From: an uncultured Labrenzia sp. | GTDB lineage: Bacteria > Pseudomonadota > Alphaproteobacteria > Rhizobiales > Stappiaceae | Direction of reading: 5' to 3' | Length of the DNA: 44,029 nt | NCBI GenBank assembly: GCA_937911395.1 | Contig: CALDSI010000325.1 | Location: 1-44,029, forward strand | Part shown: one piece after another, positions 8,476-18,807 of the stretch | How the letters are laid out: every line of letters starts with the position of its first letter | Numbering within the stretch: the stretch's first letter is position 1 | The notes under the pieces: model-generated | Database searches by the model: none | The model's input: only the letters and a program-made list of their open reading frames with translations | What the model was told of the DNA's origin: nothing | Made by a program: the position numbers and the translations under genes

Positions 8476-9825
8476 ATGGCTGACACGATCTACGCATTGT
8501 CGAGTGGAGCGGTGCCTTCTGGGGTCGCTGTTATCCGCGTCTCGGGTCCCGAAGTCAGAACTGTTACAGAGGCGCTTTGCGGTAAGACGCCAGCACCACG
8601 AAAAACTATGCTTTCTAGGCTTCAGGATCCAGCTTCTCAAGAAATTATTGATGAGGCTCTGGTTCTTTTCTTTGAGGGGCCTGCAAGTTTCACAGGTGAA
8701 GATGTTGTCGAGTTTCAGTGCCATGGCGGCCGTGCTGTCGTTGCAGCGATGCTTCGCATATTGGGTGAGTTTCCAAACTGCCGCCCTGCCGAACCTGGAG
8801 AGTTCACACGCCGTGCCTTTGACCAGGGCCGGATGGATCTGACCGAAGTGGAGGGCCTTGCGGATCTGATTGCGGCTGAAACAGAAAGTCAGCGCAAACA
8901 GGCTGTCCGCCAGATGGGTGGTGCTCTTGGATCGCTCTATGAGAACTGGCGCAAGCGGCTCATACACATGCGGGCGATGATTGAAGCGGACTTCGATTTC
9001 GCCGATGAGGAGGATGTGCCCGGCAGTGTCGCGGATGAAGTCTGGAAAGAGGCTGCCGCGCTTCGAAAAGAAGTTACCGATCACCTGGAAAAATCTAAAA
9101 GCGGTGAGCGTCTCCGATCTGGTCTGCAAGTGGTTTTGATGGGGGCTCCCAATGCCGGCAAGTCGAGCTTGCTGAATGCGATCGCCGGCCGGGATGTTGC
9201 CATTGTGACTGAGGAAGCAGGAACGACCAGGGACGTGATTGAGGTGCATCTTGATCTTGGAGGTTATCCGGTCACCCTTGTCGACACCGCAGGTCTTCGG
9301 GAAACGGATGGGATCGTTGAGAGGGAAGGCATTCGCCGCGCGGAAGAGCGTGGCCGGCAGGCGGACCTTATTCTTTGGGCTGTTGAGCCAGGCGGTGTAG
9401 AAGCAGGGCATTCCCAAGCAGGTCTGCCAGAGGATGTCACCAACCAGGTTCCTATATGGACTGTGCGGACAAAGGCAGATCTTGAGACTCTTCCGGAACA
9501 AGACTCTTCCGGAATAACCAAGGAAATTCCTGCATCGAGCAAATCTGATGAAGGGACGAAGTGCCTGTTTGATGCTCTGACACGTTTTGCTGAGGAAACG
9601 ATTTCTGTCGGGGAGGCGCCCCTGGCGACACGGGCAAGGCACCGCCATTATCTGACCGACTGTCTGTCTGGCCTGGATCAGGCCGTCTCGTCGGATCATT
9701 TGCCGACGGAACTCCGGGCCGAAGATCTGCGGTGGGCAGCGGACAGCCTCGGACGGATCACCGGACGGATTGATGTCGAGGATCTTCTCGATGTGATCTT
9801 TCGGGATTTCTGTATCGGGAAGTAG
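8476..9825 (+). CDS. mnmE: tRNA-5-carboxymethylaminomethyluridine synthesis GTPase MnmE
   Basis: MnmE works with MnmG to modify U34 of certain tRNAs. The order is an N-terminal tetrahydrofolate-binding domain (MADTIYALSSG, EDVVEFQCHGG), a helical domain, and an inserted GTPase domain. The last has G1 GAPNAGKS at 223-230, G2 TTRD at 250 and G3 DTAGL at 270. The C-terminal FCIGK motif holds the Cys of the family. The G4 motif reads TKAD rather than NKAD. Length (449 aa) is normal. mnmG follows after a gap with two parS sites. Confidence 0.96.
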   Translation: MADTIYALSSGAVPSGVAVIRVSGPEVRTVTEALCGKTPAPRKTMLSRLQDPASQEIIDEALVLFFEGPASFTGEDVVEFQCHGGRAVVAAMLRILGEFPNCRPAEPGEFTRRAFDQGRMDLTEVEGLADLIAAETESQRKQAVRQMGGALGSLYENWRKRLIHMRAMIEADFDFADEEDVPGSVADEVWKEAAALRKEVTDHLEKSKSGERLRSGLQVVLMGAPNAGKSSLLNAIAGRDVAIVTEEAGTTRDVIEVHLDLGGYPVTLVDTAGLRETDGIVEREGIRRAEERGRQADLILWAVEPGGVEAGHSQAGLPEDVTNQVPIWTVRTKADLETLPEQDSSGITKEIPASSKSDEGTKCLFDALTRFAEETISVGEAPLATRARHRHYLTDCLSGLDQAVSSDHLPTELRAEDLRWAADSLGRITGRIDVEDLLDVIFRDFCIGK

Positions 9826-9827
9826 AT

Positions 9828-9843
9828 TGTTTCACGTGAATCA
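9828..9843 (+). promoter_or_regulatory. parS: parS-like site 5
   Basis: TGTTTCACGTGAATCA, starting 2 bp after the mnmE stop, with GAATC at its right edge. Confidence 0.86.
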
Positions 9844-9880
9844 TTTCAGGAAAAGACTGGATCGATTCAGAACCGGAATG

Positions 9881-9896
9881 TGTTTCACGTGAATCA
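9881..9896 (+). promoter_or_regulatory. parS: parS-like site 6
   Basis: TGTTTCACGTGAATCA, identical to site 5 and 53 bp from it in the same orientation, close to five helical turns. A further GATTC lies between them at 9864. The rest of the gap to mnmG shows no gene. Confidence 0.86.
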
Positions 9897-10119
9897 TGTT
9901 CGCTTTTTGAAACGTAAGGCGACCGGAGCTTCAGCATGGCTGCCTCCCGGTATCGAAATCTCTTTTGACCTAAGGGGCAGGTCCGGCGTATAAAGGCGGC
10001 AACAAGACCGGCTTTTGCTGTGTCTGACGCTCCGGTTCAGATCCGAATATGATCCCGAAATCAGAATGTGAATGGCCGGGCGCACGGCAAGAAGAGCGAC
10101 CCGGGCAAGCGGTGAGACT

Positions 10120-12003
10120 ATGAACGATCAGGTTCTATCGTTTGATGTTGTGGTAATTGGCGGTGGCCATGCCGGCTGTGAAGCGGCAGCTGCATCTGCG
10201 CGCATGGGCGCCAAGACTGCGCTCGTGACGCACAAGTTCGAGACCATTGGTGTAATGTCCTGCAATCCGGCAATCGGCGGACTGGGGAAGGGCCATCTCG
10301 TTCGTGAGATCGATGCGCTTGACGGTCTTATGGGACGCGTCGCCGATCAGGGCGGTATCCAGTTCCGTATGCTAAACCGTCGGAAAGGTCCAGCCGTCCG
10401 TGGGCCCAGGGCGCAGGCAGACCGGAAGCTGTACCGGGAAGCGATGCAGCGTGAGATCGCCGCTATCGAAAACCTCACCGTTGTCGAGGGAGAAGCGGAC
10501 CAGCTTCGGTTCTCTGGCGCTGATGCGGGATCGGTGACAGGTATCGTTCTTGGGTCTGGTCAAGTGATTGACTGCGGCGCAGTGGTTTTGACAAGCGGAA
10601 CGTTCTTGCGCGGGTTGATCCATATTGGGGACAGAAAGATCCCGGCTGGGCGGTCTGGTGAAGCGCCTGCTATGGGGTTGTCTCAGTCGCTGGAACAGAT
10701 TGGTTTTGAGCTTGGCCGTTTGAAAACGGGCACGCCTGCGCGGTTGGATGGCCGGACAATTCATTGGGACCGGCTGGAAGAGCAGCCGGGTGATGAATAC
10801 CCGATCCCATTTTCTACACTGACGGATAAGATTTCGATCCCTCAGATCCCGTGTCACATTACCCGGACGACACCGGAAACACATCGAATCATTCGGGACA
10901 ATCTTGATCGCTCTGCAATGTATTCTGGTGAGATCAAGGGGCGTGGTCCACGTTACTGCCCATCCATTGAGGACAAGATCGTCCGCTTTGGTGACCGGGA
11001 TGGGCACCAGATTTTCCTGGAGCCCGAGGGTCTTGATGACCACACTGTTTATCCAAACGGGATTTCCACCTCGTTGCCGGAAGATGCGCAGATTGCGTTC
11101 TTGCGGACAATCCCGGGTCTGGAGGATGTTGAAGTCATTCAGCCCGGATATGCCATCGAGTATGATCACGTCGACCCACGCGAATTGCGGGCAACCCTGG
11201 AAGCCAAGCGGTGTACCGGTCTTTACCTCGCAGGTCAGATCAACGGAACGACCGGCTATGAAGAGGCAGGTGCCCAAGGTCTTGTGGCTGGTTTAAATGC
11301 TGCGTTGAAGGTCGCGGACAAGGCACCGTTTATCGTGGACCGGTCCGAGGGCTACATCGGCGTTATGATTGATGATCTCATCACCCGGGGAATTACAGAA
11401 CCCTATCGCATGTTTACATCACGTGCGGAGTACAGGCTGTCGCTCAGAGCAGACAATGCGGATCAACGTTTGACGCCTCTAGGAATTGAGATCGGCTGTA
11501 TCTCCGGTGAGCGCCGTGTTGCCTATGAAGCGAAGATGGAAAAGATCTCAGCTGCGCGCGGTTTGCTGCAGAGCCTGACTGTAACCCCGAACGAAGCAAC
11601 AGAGAAGGGTTTGCCTGTCAATCAGGATGGAGTACGCCGCTCTGCCTTTGATCTCCTGTCGTACCCAAATGTCACGTTTGAAGGTCTGCAGAAGGTTTGG
11701 CCTGAGTTTGAGCAAATGGATCCCGTAGTTGTTGAACAGGTGACAACGGATGCTCTTTATGCCGTTTACCTGGAGCGGCAGACGGCCGATATCGAAGCTT
11801 TGAAGCGCGATGAGGCTTTGGGAATCCCCGATAGTTTCGATTACGAAGCGATTGTCGGGTTGTCCAATGAAGTCAAACAGAAACTCTTGGATATCCGCCC
11901 TGCGACACTGGGGCAGGCTTCGCGCATGGATGGGATAACACCTGCAGCCCTGACGCTTATCCTTTCCCATTTGAAACGTCAGTCTCAGCGAGGGGCGGCC
12001 TGA
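10120..12003 (+). CDS. mnmG: tRNA uridine-5-carboxymethylaminomethyl modification enzyme MnmG (GidA), FAD-dependent
   Basis: MnmG is the FAD- and NADH-using partner of MnmE in wobble-uridine modification. The N-terminal Rossmann motif is [14 protein letters not shown], followed by the GidA signature [20 protein letters not shown] and [11 protein letters not shown]. The ORF runs from 10072, but ATG at 10120 (MNDQVLSF) matches the usual family start and gives 627 aa. Its stop overlaps the rsmG start by one base (TGATG), so the two are coupled. Confidence 0.96.
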   Translation: MNDQVLSFDVVVIGGGHAGCEAAAASARMGAKTALVTHKFETIGVMSCNPAIGGLGKGHLVREIDALDGLMGRVADQGGIQFRMLNRRKGPAVRGPRAQADRKLYREAMQREIAAIENLTVVEGEADQLRFSGADAGSVTGIVLGSGQVIDCGAVVLTSGTFLRGLIHIGDRKIPAGRSGEAPAMGLSQSLEQIGFELGRLKTGTPARLDGRTIHWDRLEEQPGDEYPIPFSTLTDKISIPQIPCHITRTTPETHRIIRDNLDRSAMYSGEIKGRGPRYCPSIEDKIVRFGDRDGHQIFLEPEGLDDHTVYPNGISTSLPEDAQIAFLRTIPGLEDVEVIQPGYAIEYDHVDPRELRATLEAKRCTGLYLAGQINGTTGYEEAGAQGLVAGLNAALKVADKAPFIVDRSEGYIGVMIDDLITRGITEPYRMFTSRAEYRLSLRADNADQRLTPLGIEIGCISGERRVAYEAKMEKISAARGLLQSLTVTPNEATEKGLPVNQDGVRRSAFDLLSYPNVTFEGLQKVWPEFEQMDPVVVEQVTTDALYAVYLERQTADIEALKRDEALGIPDSFDYEAIVGLSNEVKQKLLDIRPATLGQASRMDGITPAALTLILSHLKRQSQRGAA

Positions 12004-12659
12004 TGGGGCGTCCCGTGGTGTTGAACAGTTCTGGAGAGACTGTGTATAAGTTTGGGGATGTTTCACGTGAAACGTTGGATCGTCTCCAGATCTACGTGGA
12101 CTTGGTTTTGAAGTGGCAACCCGCACAAAACCTTATTGCTCCTTCAACAATTCCGGACATCTGGACCCGGCATGTGGCGGATAGCCTGCAAACGCAGTGG
12201 AGTTATCCAGAGGCGAAGGTCTGGGTCGATATCGGGAGCGGCGGCGGGTTTCCAGGTGTTGTGACGGCGATCCTTCTGGCGGACCAGCCGGATGCCCATG
12301 TGCACATGATCGAGAGCAATCAGCGCAAGGCGGCGTTCCTCCGGACCGCTTTGAGAGAGACCGGATCGAAAGGGACTGTCCATGCGGGCCGGATCGAATC
12401 GGTTGCGGAAGGGTGGACCCACGGTCCGGTAAATGCCGTTTCTGCGCGTGCCTTGGCTTCTTTGAAGTTGCTTTTTGAGCTTGCCAAGCCGTTTACAGCG
12501 CAAGGGGCAAAGGCTGTTTTCCACAAAGGTCAGGATTTTCGGCGCGAACTTGATGAAGTGTCTGACTCTTGGCAGTTCGATCTGGTAGAAAAGGAAAGTG
12601 TTGTTGATCCTTTGAGCCGGATGCTCCTTTTTTCAAATATTTTAGCCCGGTCAGAGTAA
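12003..12659 (+). CDS. rsmG: 16S rRNA (guanine527-N7)-methyltransferase RsmG (GidB)
   Basis: RsmG methylates G527 of 16S rRNA. The N-terminal VSRETLDRL segment, the RHVADSL motif and the SAM-binding VDIGSGGGFPG at 75-85 identify it. The VSRET codons coincide with a parS site, so the DNA encodes protein and a ParB site at once. Loss in other bacteria gives low-level streptomycin resistance. parA begins just after. Confidence 0.95.
   Translation: MGRPVVLNSSGETVYKFGDVSRETLDRLQIYVDLVLKWQPAQNLIAPSTIPDIWTRHVADSLQTQWSYPEAKVWVDIGSGGGFPGVVTAILLADQPDAHVHMIESNQRKAAFLRTALRETGSKGTVHAGRIESVAEGWTHGPVNAVSARALASLKLLFELAKPFTAQGAKAVFHKGQDFRRELDEVSDSWQFDLVEKESVVDPLSRMLLFSNILARSE
12059..12074 (+). promoter_or_regulatory. 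parS: parS site 7, inside rsmG
   Basis: TGTTTCACGTGAAACG matches the consensus at 15 of 16 bases. It is the only near-symmetrical site of the seven and the only one with no GANTC. It encodes the DVSRET stretch of RsmG. Confidence 0.92.
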
Positions 12660-12678
12660 CCAGGAAGGTGTGGTGGTA

Positions 12679-13503
12679 ATGAACATGCTTCCCGAAATGC
12701 CGCGTGTGCTTGCGCTCGCTAACCAGAAGGGCGGGGTTGGGAAAACCACCACGGCCATCAACCTTGGTACCGCGCTTGCCGCAATCGGGGAGAAAGTCCT
12801 CGTTATCGATCTTGATCCGCAGGGAAACGCCTCGACAGGTCTTGGGATCGAGCACCGTGACCGTGGCCTGTCAACCTATGAAATCCTGAGCGGCGATTGC
12901 TCAATGGACGAAGCGATCCGCGAAACCGCGGTTCAACGCTTGTGGGTGGCCCCGTCCACCATGGACCTTCTCGGCCTGGAGCTCGAAATTGCGTCGACCA
13001 GTGACCGGGCTTTCCGCCTGCGCAATGCGGTCGAAAACCTGACGCATTCTCGGCTGTTCAAGGAGATCGGCTTTACCTATGTCCTTGTGGACTGCCCACC
13101 GTCCTTGAACCTGCTTACGATCAACGCGCTGTCTGCAAGCCACTCGATCCTGGTTCCGCTGCAGTGCGAGTTCTTTGCGCTTGAGGGTCTGAGCCAGTTG
13201 CTGAGCACGGTCGAGCAAGTGAAATCTGCTTTGAACCCTGAACTTAGCATCCACGGCATCGTTTTGACGATGTATGACAGCCGGAACAATCTCTCCAGTC
13301 AGGTCGTTGCAGATGTGCGCGAAACGATGGGAGATGCCGTGTATGACACCATCATTCCGCGCAACGTCCGGATTTCCGAGGCACCGTCTTACGGTAAACC
13401 GGCGCTCCTTTATGATCTGAAATGTGCCGGAAGTCAGGCGTATCTCCGCCTAGCTTCTGAAATCATTCAGCGGGAGCGGCAGCTGCGCAGCGTGGCGGCC
13501 TAA
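12679..13503 (+). CDS. parA: chromosome partitioning ATPase ParA
   Basis: ParA binds DNA non-specifically as an ATP dimer and moves ParB-parS complexes. The deviant Walker A KGGVGKTT is at residues 17-24, followed by the VIDLDPQGN motif and the VDCPPS Walker B. The ORF track begins at GTG 12670. AGGAAGG at 12662-12668 is better spaced for ATG 12679, giving 274 aa. An upstream GTG remains possible. It sits with parB, rsmG and mnmG near the origin, the normal chromosomal arrangement. Confidence 0.96.
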   Translation: MNMLPEMPRVLALANQKGGVGKTTTAINLGTALAAIGEKVLVIDLDPQGNASTGLGIEHRDRGLSTYEILSGDCSMDEAIRETAVQRLWVAPSTMDLLGLELEIASTSDRAFRLRNAVENLTHSRLFKEIGFTYVLVDCPPSLNLLTINALSASHSILVPLQCEFFALEGLSQLLSTVEQVKSALNPELSIHGIVLTMYDSRNNLSSQVVADVRETMGDAVYDTIIPRNVRISEAPSYGKPALLYDLKCAGSQAYLRLASEIIQRERQLRSVAA

Positions 13504-13538
13504 AAGCCTGTCGAATCGGTTCCGAATTGACATGTTGG

Positions 13539-13573
13539 AAGGATCGGTCAGGCCACATATTCGACCGATCCTT
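13539..13573 (+). other. perfect 11-bp hairpin between parA and parB
   Basis: AAGGATCGGTC pairs perfectly with GACCGATCCTT around a 13-nt loop. It is not followed by a T-run (ATTAACTTATTG follows), so it does not look like a standard terminator. It lies 36 bp after parA and 36 bp before parB. It could be an RNA processing or stability element that sets the ParA:ParB ratio, or a protein-binding operator. Confidence 0.6.
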
Positions 13574-13608
13574 ATTAACTTATTGAAATAAAAAGAAAAA
13601 GGTGCGGA

Positions 13609-14514
13609 ATGGCGGACAAGGACGTCAAAAACAAGCGGCTGGGCCGCGGTCTTGCAGCTCTCATTGGCGATTCAGCACCGGAGGCGTCTCCGGCACCTGA
13701 AAAAGTGGTTCGCGACAGCCGCAAGGTCCCGATCGAGCATCTCGAGCCAAACCCGCGCAACCCGCGTAAGACCTTCACAGAGAAGGATCTAGCGGACCTT
13801 TCCGAGTCTCTAAAAGCCAAAGGCATCGTGCAGCCGATCCTCGTTCGTCCGGCAGCTGGAAAAGCGAATCGGTTTGAGATCATTGCCGGTGAGCGGCGCT
13901 GGAGGGCCGCGCAACGGGCAGGGCTTCATGAAGCGCCGATCATCATCCGGGACGTCACGGATCAGGAAGCATTAGAGCTCGCAATTATCGAGAATGTGCA
14001 GCGGGCAGACCTCAATCCGATCGAAGAAGCGATGGGCTATGAGCAGCTGACTGCCGAATTCAGTTACAGCCAGGGGGAATTGGCGAAGGTCATCGGTAAA
14101 AGCCGGAGCCATGTTGCCAATACCATGCGGCTATTGAAGCTGCCGAATTCAGTCAAAGATTATCTAGCTGAGGGGCTTTTGACGGCTGGTCATGCGCGGG
14201 CGCTGATCACCGTTGATGATCCAGCGGCCTTGGCTGAACTGATCGTTGAAAAAGGCTTGACGGTGCGCGATGCGGAAAAGCTCGCTCAGGATCCCGATGC
14301 ACTGGCCAAGTTGAAGGGCGACAAAACCCCGACCGAAAAGCCGCAAAAGGACGCTGATACGAAAGCCTTGGAAAAGCGGCTGGCAGACACGTTGGGACTG
14401 AAAGTCACGGTCGGTCACAAGGCTGGCAAAGAGTCTGGCGATCTGAAGATCAAATACACGTCTTTGGAACAGCTCGATCAGATTTGCCGGCTTCTGGGCG
14501 TTGAAAACCGCTGA
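13609..14514 (+). CDS. parB: chromosome partitioning protein ParB (CTPase, parS-binding)
   Basis: ParB loads at parS and slides along DNA as a CTP-bound clamp. The N-terminal peptide KNKRLGRGLAALIG is the ParA-stimulating region. The CTP-binding motif is GERRWRAA at 94-101. A helix-turn-helix lies around 155-175 (SQGELAKVIGKSRSHV), and a C-terminal dimerisation domain ends the protein. Length (301 aa) is typical. Its likely targets are the seven parS-like sites upstream. Confidence 0.96.
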   Translation: MADKDVKNKRLGRGLAALIGDSAPEASPAPEKVVRDSRKVPIEHLEPNPRNPRKTFTEKDLADLSESLKAKGIVQPILVRPAAGKANRFEIIAGERRWRAAQRAGLHEAPIIIRDVTDQEALELAIIENVQRADLNPIEEAMGYEQLTAEFSYSQGELAKVIGKSRSHVANTMRLLKLPNSVKDYLAEGLLTAGHARALITVDDPAALAELIVEKGLTVRDAEKLAQDPDALAKLKGDKTPTEKPQKDADTKALEKRLADTLGLKVTVGHKAGKESGDLKIKYTSLEQLDQICRLLGVENR

Positions 14515-14540
14515 AAATTAACATGAGACTGATTTGATCA

Positions 14541-14566
14541 AGGCCGGGATGTCCCGGCCTTTTTTT
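14541..14566 (+). terminator. Rho-independent terminator of parB
   Basis: AGGCCGGG/CCCGGCCT, 8 bp with a 4-nt loop, leads into seven T. It separates convergent parB and holA. Confidence 0.93.
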
Positions 14567-14567
14567 G

Positions 14568-15608
14568 TCAGCGGCGTTGATTGCGGGCGCGGGCGGCGCG
14601 GCCGACGGTCAGAAGGGCCTCGGAGAGGACTGGAACGCCTAGATTGTCATTCAGACGAGACACCCGTGTTGCCTCGCTCAAGATGTTCATGGCGCGTTCC
14701 AGATCCCTCAAGGTCCAAATTCGCAGCTGCTGGCTGAATTTAGGTTTGCGGCTGAAGAATATGGGCGGACGCTGACCGTCGACGACTTGCTGGGCACTTT
14801 TTCCAGCGTCGATTTCGATTCGCATCCGATGCAGTGACTGGAAGTGTTTGAGCGCCTGATTGGCAATGACCGACGCTTTGGATCCGGCATCGGTCAGGCG
14901 CTCCAGGCCATGATCAAGTGTCGACAGATCGCCGCCAGCGGCTGCATCGATCAACTCAGATGTTTCAAACGCCGAAGCGTCGCCGATGATGGCTTCCACG
15001 TCTTCGCTGTCAATGCGCTCTTTCTGCATTGCGTATAGGCAGAGCTTCTTGAGTTCGCCTCTGCTGGCCATTCTGTCACCGCCAAGGAGGCTGTGAAGGG
15101 CAGCGCGGGCTTCGCGGGAGATGGTGAGGCCGGCTTCGCGTGTTTCCTCATCAATCAAATGGTCAATGCCACGGTCGTTGTCGGCATAACACGGCAGCGC
15201 GACGGCCCGTTTATGTGGCTCGATCAGCTTGCGCAGGCCGATACCTTTTTTGATGTCGCCAGCTTCCAGAACGACCAACGTTTGCCAATCATCCAGCTTC
15301 AAGACCGGGTCGAGTGATGGTACCAGGTTTTTGCCGCTGGCATCCTTGACCCACACAATACGGCGGCCGCCAAACAGCGGAACGGTCAGCACTTCGTCGA
15401 TCAGCCGATTGCTGTCCGAACTGAGTTCAGAGGCGTCGATTTTGATCAGGTTAAAGGGGTCGCTGTCGCCTTCGGAGGCCTTGGCAACAAGCCGGCTGGC
15501 GCGCTCGGATACCAGACCGGTATCCGGGCCGAACACGAGGACCACGCCGCCGCCATCCGGGGGATTGGCGACGAACCGGTCAATCTCCGCGGCCTTGAGC
15601 GTGGACAC
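14568..15608 (-). CDS. holA: DNA polymerase III delta subunit
   Basis: HolA is the clamp-loader subunit that opens the beta sliding clamp. The 346-aa protein shows the family pattern: an N-terminal FGPDTGLVSERA segment, then LFGGRRIVWVKD, and a C-terminal collar domain with FSRKPKFSQQLRIW. It starts with GTG. It is the last gene of the leuS-lptE-holA group, a conserved order in this class. Confidence 0.93.
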   Translation of the reverse strand: MSTLKAAEIDRFVANPPDGGGVVLVFGPDTGLVSERASRLVAKASEGDSDPFNLIKIDASELSSDSNRLIDEVLTVPLFGGRRIVWVKDASGKNLVPSLDPVLKLDDWQTLVVLEAGDIKKGIGLRKLIEPHKRAVALPCYADNDRGIDHLIDEETREAGLTISREARAALHSLLGGDRMASRGELKKLCLYAMQKERIDSEDVEAIIGDASAFETSELIDAAAGGDLSTLDHGLERLTDAGSKASVIANQALKHFQSLHRMRIEIDAGKSAQQVVDGQRPPIFFSRKPKFSQQLRIWTLRDLERAMNILSEATRVSRLNDNLGVPVLSEALLTVGRAARARNQRR

Positions 15609-15626
15609 GTGTGTTTTGCCTTTTCT

Positions 15627-16193
15627 CTATGAGCCCTGATGGGTTGCGAAGTATCCGGCAATCCGGGCAGTAATGTCTTCTGCGACCGCCTTTGCCACAC
15701 GCTCTTCTGCATCGCGTTCTGCCCTAAGGTTCGCGAAACGCTGGCTGGAGAAGTCGTAAGAAGCGGATTGGAACGAACGGCCGGTCATTAGTGTCTTGTT
15801 TGTTTCAAGGTCACTCAGCACGAAAGACGCGTTCATGGTCAAGGTGTAGGCAGAGGGAACATCGGAGAACTGTTCGACTGCGACCGAAGCGGTGCTGGTG
15901 TCTTCCAGGACCTTCAACCGGTATTTCTTTGCAGGGGCAGTTGTGCCGCGCTCAAAATTGAAAGTCAGTTCGTTGTAAAGCGTTCGGCCAGAGACATCGG
16001 TACCGATGGATTCAATATCGATCGCTGCAAGATCGGAGGACACGGTTTGTGTTCCGCCAAAGCCTGTTGCTGTGGTGCCATAGAGCGGGCGGATCTGACA
16101 TCCGCCTGCCAATGCACCAAAGGCCAAAAGGCCTGCCAGAGCAAGGTTTCTGGTAATCCGGCTCGATGTCAAAACCTGATCAAACAACGACAT
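15627..16193 (-). CDS. lptE: LPS-assembly lipoprotein LptE
   Basis: LptE plugs the outer-membrane LptD barrel that inserts lipopolysaccharide. The protein has a hydrophobic signal ending in a lipobox-like GALAGGC, with the lipidated Cys at about residue 32 from the start I prefer. CQIRPLYG follows, typical of alphaproteobacterial LptE. ATG at 16193 has AAAGGA upstream and overlaps the end of leuS by 14 bp; the longer ORF starts at 16214. Assignment rests on the RPLYG motif and the leuS-holA context. Confidence 0.9.
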   Translation of the reverse strand: MSLFDQVLTSSRITRNLALAGLLAFGALAGGCQIRPLYGTTATGFGGTQTVSSDLAAIDIESIGTDVSGRTLYNELTFNFERGTTAPAKKYRLKVLEDTSTASVAVEQFSDVPSAYTLTMNASFVLSDLETNKTLMTGRSFQSASYDFSSQRFANLRAERDAEERVAKAVAEDITARIAGYFATHQGS

Positions 16194-18807
16194 TGACAAT
16201 CCTTTGTGGCACAACGATCAGCTTCTTCGGTGACTTCCCGTCTAGCGCCTTTTGAACATAGTCCAGCGCCAAGGTAGCTGCTTCGACCTCCTCTTTGGAA
16301 GCCTCTTTTGAAATGCTCAGCTCGCCGCGCCGTTTACCGTTGATCTGGATAGGGTAGGTCACTGTATCCTCGGTCAATAGCGAGGGATCTGCTTCCGGCC
16401 AGGCCGCTTCGGAGATCAGGCTATCATGACCGAGTGCAGACCAGCATTCTTCGGCGAGGTGCGGCATCATGGGCGCCATCATCTGGACGAGGTAATCAAC
16501 CGTCTCCCGAACCGCGTATTCCTTGCCCTGATCTTCCAGGCCCTCGTTGAACGCCTTGCTCAACGTATTGACCAACTCATAAAGGCGCGCAACGGCGCGG
16601 TTAAAGCCGAGGCCTTCCAGATCGTTGGAGACAGCAGCCAGAGTTTTGTGGGCCGCGCGGCGCAGGTCTTCAGCTTTTTGAGACATGGCCGGAACAGAGG
16701 AATTGCGCGGCTCTGTCTTTTCAGCGATTTCACCGATCAAACGCCAAACGCGTTGAACAAAGCGCCACGCGCCCTGGACACCATCTTCGGTCCAGATGAC
16801 ATCGCGCTCGGGCGGGCTGTCTGACAACATGAACCAGCGGGCCGTGTCGGCGCCGTAAGTGTCGATGATGTCCGTCGGATCAACGGTGTTCTTTTTGGAC
16901 TTCGACATTTTTTCGATGGAGCCGATGGAAACGGTTTCGCCGCTGTCCAGCATGGACGCAGTACGCTGACCGTTCTTCTCCTCGATCTTGATTTCGGCCG
17001 GTGAGACCCACTCGCCATTGGAGCCGTCTCCACCGCGCCGGTAAGTCTCATGCGTAACCATGCCTTGCGTGAAGAGGCCCTTGAATGGTTCTTTCAGATC
17101 CAGTGCGCCAACCTTTTGCATCGCTCGTGTGAAAAAGCGCGAATACAAAAGGTGCAGGATCGCGTGCTCAATCCCGCCGATATATTGGTCGACCGGCAGC
17201 CAGTCGGTCGCGGCTTTCGGGTCTGTCGGCTGATCACAGTCAGGCGCGGTAAAACGCGCGAAATACCAGGACGAGTCGACGAATGTGTCCATCGTGTCGG
17301 TTTCACGTTTCGCCGGCTTGCCGCAGTTCGGGCATGTGGTGTCCCGCCATGTCGGGTGGCGGTCCAGAGGATTGCCAGGCTTGTCGAAATTGATATCGTC
17401 CGGCAGCTGCACCGGCAGATTTTCATCTTTTTCCGGAACAACGCCGCAGTCATCGCAATGGATGACCGGGATAGGACAGCCCCAGTAACGCTGGCGGGAA
17501 ATGCCCCAGTCGCGCAGACGGTAATTCACCTGACGCTCGGCTTGAGGTCCATCCTCAACCTTGATGGCTTCCAGCTTGTCCGCGACCGCGTTTTTCGCAT
17601 CGGCAATCGTCATTCCGCTCATGAAGTCGGAATTGAAGATTGTGCCGTCGTCGGTGTAGGCCTCGTCGCCAATTTCGAAAGTTGCCGGATCGGCGTCTTT
17701 CGGCAATACGACCGGTTTAACGGAGAGGTCGTATTTACGAGCAAAATCCAGGTCGCGCTGATCGTGCGCCGGACACGCGAAGATGGCACCCGTGCCGTAG
17801 TCCATCAGAATGAAATTGGCGACGTAAACCGGCAGCTCAATTGAGGCGTCAAGCGGGTGTTTGACCTTGAGACCGGTATCGATGCCTTTCTTCTCAGCCT
17901 TTTCAATGGCTTCTTCTGACGTACCGACGCGCCGGCATTCATCGATGAAGTCTTTTAGTTCCGGATTGGTCTCCGCCAGCTTCACCGAAATCGGATGATC
18001 CGGAGACAAGCCCATGAAGGACGCGCCATACAAAGTGTCTGGCCGTGTGGTGAAGATTTCCAGCGTCGTGTCGCCTGTCGGGGCGGCTTCGATAAATTCG
18101 AAGCGGACACGAAGACCCTCTGAGCGTCCAATCCAGTTCTTCTGCATCAGGCGGACCTTGTCCGGCCAGCGGTCCAGTGTTTCGATCGCTTCCAGAAGGT
18201 CTTCCGAATAATCGGAAATCTTGAAGAACCATTGGGTCAATTCGCGCTGCTCGACGAGCGCGCCGGAGCGCCAGCCGCGGCCATCGATCACTTGCTCGTT
18301 GGCAAGAACCGTCATGTCGACCGGGTCCCAGTTGACCTTTGCGTTTTTGCGGTAGACCAGACCGGCTTCCAGAAACTTCAGGAAAAGCGCCTGCTGCTGC
18401 TTGTAATAGGCAACATCACAGGTCGCGAATTCACGGCTCCAATCAAGGGACAGACCCATGATCTTGAGCTGTTCACGCATGGTGGCGATGTTTTCATAGG
18501 TCCAGTCTTTCGGGTGGACCTTGTTCTGCATTGCAGCGTTTTCAGCCGGCATGCCAAAGGCATCCCAACCCATCGGGTGAAGAACATTGAAGCCCTTGGC
18601 ACGTTTGAAGCGGGCGACCACATCACCCATGGCATAGTTACGAACGTGGCCCATGTGAATCCGGCCGGACGGGTACGGGAACATCTCAAGGACGTAGTAT
18701 TTGTCGCGTGGATCGTCATTGTGAGTGACGAAGACATCTTTGTCGTTCCAAGTCTTTTGCCAGCGCGCTTCTACTTCGCGCGCATTGTACCGTTCCGTTG
18801 CCATCAA
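16180..18807 (-). CDS. leuS: leucyl-tRNA synthetase
   Basis: LeuS charges tRNA-Leu. The class I signature HMGH (HIGH) is near residues 51-54 within [28 protein letters not shown] is the second signature. The editing domain between includes [10 protein letters not shown] and the zinc-type CPNCGKP segment. Length (875 aa) is normal. It starts at MMATERYN, with either of the two ATG codons. It leads the leuS-lptE-holA operon. Confidence 0.97.
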   Translation of the reverse strand: MMATERYNAREVEARWQKTWNDKDVFVTHNDDPRDKYYVLEMFPYPSGRIHMGHVRNYAMGDVVARFKRAKGFNVLHPMGWDAFGMPAENAAMQNKVHPKDWTYENIATMREQLKIMGLSLDWSREFATCDVAYYKQQQALFLKFLEAGLVYRKNAKVNWDPVDMTVLANEQVIDGRGWRSGALVEQRELTQWFFKISDYSEDLLEAIETLDRWPDKVRLMQKNWIGRSEGLRVRFEFIEAAPTGDTTLEIFTTRPDTLYGASFMGLSPDHPISVKLAETNPELKDFIDECRRVGTSEEAIEKAEKKGIDTGLKVKHPLDASIELPVYVANFILMDYGTGAIFACPAHDQRDLDFARKYDLSVKPVVLPKDADPATFEIGDEAYTDDGTIFNSDFMSGMTIADAKNAVADKLEAIKVEDGPQAERQVNYRLRDWGISRQRYWGCPIPVIHCDDCGVVPEKDENLPVQLPDDINFDKPGNPLDRHPTWRDTTCPNCGKPAKRETDTMDTFVDSSWYFARFTAPDCDQPTDPKAATDWLPVDQYIGGIEHAILHLLYSRFFTRAMQKVGALDLKEPFKGLFTQGMVTHETYRRGGDGSNGEWVSPAEIKIEEKNGQRTASMLDSGETVSIGSIEKMSKSKKNTVDPTDIIDTYGADTARWFMLSDSPPERDVIWTEDGVQGAWRFVQRVWRLIGEIAEKTEPRNSSVPAMSQKAEDLRRAAHKTLAAVSNDLEGLGFNRAVARLYELVNTLSKAFNEGLEDQGKEYAVRETVDYLVQMMAPMMPHLAEECWSALGHDSLISEAAWPEADPSLLTEDTVTYPIQINGKRRGELSISKEASKEEVEAATLALDYVQKALDGKSPKKLIVVPQRIVNVVV

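Noticed and set aside
8131-9699. 522-aa ORF opposite mnmE
   Set aside because: Antisense to an intact mnmE with no recognisable domain; it also runs through parS sites.
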